This document shows, one piece after another, positions 60,795 to 64,000 of a stretch of DNA of 64,000 bases. The stretch's first letter is position 1; each line of letters opens with the position of its first letter. A model generated the notes under the pieces. It worked only from the letters and a program-made list of their open reading frames with translations, did no database searches and was not told the origin of the DNA. The stretch is from contig JACAAK010000006.1 of NCBI GenBank assembly GCA_025093985.1, forward strand, positions 1,860,001 through 1,924,000, in the 5' to 3' direction. The stretch comes from Calvatia gigantea. Lineage: Eukaryota; Basidiomycota; Agaricomycetes; Agaricales; Lycoperdaceae. Both the position numbers and the translations under genes were made by a program.

Positions 60795-61785
60795 TCATGC
60801 CTCAGGAAGCTTCATCAAAGTCACCATTGACTACAGCAGAGGCGAGGGCTTTCTTGGTGGCTCCGATCAGGTATTTTCCATTGTTTGAGCATATGAAGAA
60901 GATGGGCAAGTGGCTTCACCCGTCCTGGCAGATAGGGACTGGGACACCATTGAATGGGAAGTCGGTTGTGGTGGAATTGTCCCAGTAGCTCTTGACTATT
61001 GTTTTCCAGTAGTGTTAGTCCTTTTCTTGCTCTGGTAACACAGTGCAGAATCTTGCAGAAGGGAGAAAAACCAATACAAGTTGCGGTGGAGTGATAGTTT
61101 TGATGAAGCAGTGGAGCGAGTTGACTTCTTCTTTTATGGAGACAGTTGTTTCTTCATCCATGGGCATGTTGGATCAGGTTGGTGGTGTGGGGTTGATCAT
61201 GGTGTGGAGTTTGGAGAGGGTACTGTGGATCCTGTCAATGAGGGCATCAATCTCTGGGTCTTCAGTGGTTTTATTGTGTCTGAGTAAGTTCATTGCTACA
61301 TTGGCAAGCTCTAGAAAGATGTCGGCAATATCAAGGTGCTTGAATACTTCTAGTCTGAGGTCGATGTGGTTGTGAAGGCTGTGGACACAGTCTTGTTTGC
61401 TGGGTGTGAGTGTGGATTGTTCTAGGGATTGGAAGATGGCAGGGATGTGCTGGTTGGTAGATGAGGAGGTGTTGGCAAACCCTGCATACATGTCAGCGAA
61501 GGTAATGCATGTGGTGGCAAGGGCAATGTGCCTGTTGATGACTAGCCACTTGTTCTGAGCAGTGATGGCTTCCATTTCACTGTTGGTGGCCTTGTCAACG
61601 TCTTTCAGTAGGGATTCAAGGAGCCCCTGTGCTGGAGATGGCATGGTGGTGAGGTTGTAATGAGTGCCCTGAGGGGCAGGTACTTGGCTGTTGCCTGGTT
61701 CTGGAAGGGGAATGGAGGAGATTGTGGTTGGGTTGGGATGGATGAGGGAGTGAATAGTGATGCAGTTGGCTTGGGAGGAAGGCAT
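60795..61785 (-). pseudogene. ORF3 of element C5
   Basis: It starts MPSSQANCITIHSLIHPNPT and is open for 203 codons to a TGA after NPTPPT (61174). The homologous frame continues to the stop at 60795-60797 with the conserved C-terminus. The codon that is TGA in A1 and A2 (after AQNK) is TGG here. Between A1 and C5 a sampled stretch (about 24 codons around LLKDV.KAT) has roughly twice as many silent as replacement codons, which supports past protein function. Confidence 0.82.
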
Positions 61786-61799
61786 GTCTGATTAATTTC

Positions 61800-64000
61800 T
61801 TTGGTTTGGTGGTAGTTTTTTGGTTCTTCTACCCCCCTTTTTATGGGTATCCTCTAGATGCCTCTTTTGGTAATCTGCTATTGCGTCTTGAGCATTTGCC
61901 AGGTTTGACTCTGCTGTCCACATATCTTCTTCATTGCTGTAGCCCTTCCAATGGACTAGGAATTGATAGCCCCTTCCACGTTTCCTTCATCCACGGATTT
62001 CTTCTACTTTGTATTTCTCTTCGTTATTGATGATGATCGGGTCAGGCACTGATGGTTGTTGTTGACTTGGGAACTCAGCCTTGTGGGCTGGTATCAGGAG
62101 CTGTTCATTGAATACATCATGGATGGCCTATTCTTCTGGTAGGGCTAGCCAGTATGCTGCTTCTTCTATCTTCTCCTTAATCAGGAAAGGGCCATACTGT
62201 TTTTGGCCTAGCTTCTTTGATGTCTGATTGGTATGGATGTTGGTGTTTTCCAGCCATACCGCATTGCCTGTTTGATAAGTCATGGCATGGGTTCTACTGC
62301 GGTTGTGTTATTGCTTCATCTTTTCTTGATATGTCCGTAGTGCCGATGTGGCATTGTCTCAGGTGGCCTGAAGGTGTTTTAGGAACTCTGTGGCAATGGG
62401 GTTGTTCATTGCTGGTTCATTCTTGCCTTTCCATGGGTTTCTCCCATAGTTTAGGAAAAATGGGGTCTCTTGTGTCCCTCCATGTCATTTGTCATTGTAC
62501 TGGAATTCTGCAATGGGGAGCCACTCCGCCCAGTCATCTTGGTCATAATTGCAGTACAGGTGGATGTATGTTTCCACTTCTCTGTTAATGTGTTCTGTTT
62601 GTCCATCGGTCTGTGGGTGATATGCTGTGGATAGGTTTCGTTCTATGCCAAGTCCCTTGAATAGCTCCTTTGTGAATTCTGATGCAAACTGAGGTCCTCG
62701 GTTGCTTAGCACTTTCCTTGGCAGGCCGTGCAGCTTCCATATTTTGTTTCAATAAATGTTTGCAATATCTTTGGATGAAACATCCATTGTTGTCACTACC
62801 AGTCATATCATCTTTGTGAATTGATTGACAATGACCAGTATTGCATTTTTCCCTTTTGACTCTGGTAGTGGTCTGATCATATTGATGCTGATTTCCTCCC
62901 AAGGTCCATTTGGGACTGGGAGGGGGTGTAGTGGTGATTTGAGCAGTGTTGTTCTTGCTTTATTCCTTTGGCAGGCTTGACATCCTCGGATATATTTTTT
63001 CATGTCCTTTTGTATTGTTGGCCACCAATAGTCATGGCTGATTAGTTCCATCATTCTGTGTTGGCCCGGGTGGCCTGTGTCAGGCATGTCGTGATACTGT
63101 GTTAGGATTTCCTCTCATAGCTTTGGGTTGGATGGAACGTATGCGCTATTTTGTCTGTAGATGACTCTGTGCTCCTCGGTGAGCTTGGACTCCAGCCTTC
63201 TTAGTTCAGTAAGAACTGTTGTCTCGTGCTGGGGCTTGTTTTGGATTCATTCTAGGAATGTTGGTTTAAGGAACAGTTCTGCTCGTAAGAGCACTGTGTC
63301 ATTCGTATTTCTTGTTTGCAACCAACTTTCCTGGATCATGGTAACTAGTTTGTCTTCTTGTCCCTCTGGTATTTGGTGGATTTGGGACAATAGGTTGGCC
63401 TTCATGTTTGTTTTTCCAGGTACGTGTTGCAGTGTGAAGTCGTAGTCCTGTAAGCATAGGTACCATCAAGCTTGTCGTCCGTTTAGCTTTTGCAGTTCCC
63501 AGTAGTATTTTAAATTTTCATGGTTGGTCCAGATTTCAAACTTTTCTTCTGCATCCAGCAGGTAGTGTCTCCATTCTTTTAGGGTGTGGATGATGGCTAG
63601 TAGCTCCTTGTCATATATTTCATAATTGCGCTCTGCTGGTGATAGTGTTTGTGATGTGAAGGCAATTGGGTGCCATTTGTTCTCCTGTATCTGAGATAAC
63701 ATGCCTCCTAACACATAGTCTGATGCATTGACTTCTACCCTGAACTGTCCTTGTTTCTGTGGCAGGGTTAACACTGGTTCTTTGGTGATGCACTTTTTAA
63801 GGTGATTGAAGGCCATCTGATGTTCTTGGTTCCATTCCCATGTGGTTGCCCCCTTGAGTTTGTTCAGTGGTCCAGTGATCTTGCTGAAGTTTTTTATGAA
63901 ACATCGATAGTAGTTGGCAAAGCCTAGAAATCTCTCTACCCCTTTTGTATTCTTTGGCTCTGGCCAGTCTCATACTGATTTGACTTTTTCTTCTTCCATT
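61800..64000 (-). pseudogene. pol of element C5, C-terminal two thirds
   Basis: On the minus strand: RT end, RNase H (VNASDYVLGGMLSQ, with Asn replacing the usual Asp; AERNYEIYDKELLAI), integrase zinc finger with MPDTGHPGQHRMMEL, core INMIRPLPESKGKNAIL (Asp of SIDxIG replaced by Asn) and YHPQTDGQTEHIN, then a chromodomain near 61850-62000. Several stops; inactive. Confidence 0.86.

Larger units (their letters stand above)
60469..64000 (-). mobile_element. Ty3/gypsy element C5, 3' part, running off the window
   Basis: 3' LTR (60469-60776), ORF3 (60795-61785), then pol from the chromodomain back through integrase and RNase H into RT at the right edge. It is inserted into C4 pol. The possible target duplication partner (GGGCC at 60464-60468) lies beyond the window. 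Confidence 0.88.

Overview
This is nuclear DNA of a basidiomycete fungus, most likely an agaricomycete. The evidence is split genes with many 45-65 bp introns, a FunK1-type protein kinase, a tandem family of basidiomycete multi-pass membrane proteins, a BEACH-WD40 gene, and chromodomain Ty3/gypsy elements of the Tf1/Tf2 type. A Rhizoctonia/Ceratobasidium-like genome is a guess from the style of the repeats; nothing in the window proves it.

Bases 1-18,000 are a compact gene region. It holds the 3' part of a BEACH-WD40 gene (+), three paralogous membrane-protein genes (+, starting at 4574, 7949 and 10394) with an EthD-like gene on the minus strand between the first two, an intron-containing tRNA-Gly(GCC) at 13385, a patch of palindromic GACCAGTC-like motifs, and a complete eight-exon FunK1 kinase gene (-, 14961-17882). 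I rebuilt the splice sites by eye; for four of the multi-exon genes the summed exons divide exactly by three and end at a stop.

From about 18,600 to the right edge almost everything is mobile or decayed: an F-box-like pseudogene, hAT relics, and nested LTR retrotransposons. There are two related Ty3/gypsy families. Family A has copies A1 (+) and A2 (-); family C has pieces C1 to C5. Both have the layout LTR - gag - (-1 frame) pol with chromodomain - a third ORF of unknown function - LTR. A2 (43048-51039) sits inside C3 with a 5-bp target duplication, CCATC. An apparently intact Tc1/mariner element (44066-45670) sits inside the third ORF of A2. A different 915-bp LTR with target duplication AAAGG sits inside C4. 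A third LTR type (B, 544 bp, TGTTGAG...CAACA) flanks 8.1 kb of sequence without recognisable genes that carries a 2.64-kb tandem duplication and an array of small hairpins.

The points most worth a second look are the conserved third ORF downstream of the chromodomain integrase, the primer-binding site that matches the element's own predicted transcript start (Tf1-like self-priming), the in-frame TGA codons that fall mostly on conserved CGA codons (CpG decay), the fold-back structure inside the Tc1 terminal repeats, and the LTR-bounded non-coding block.
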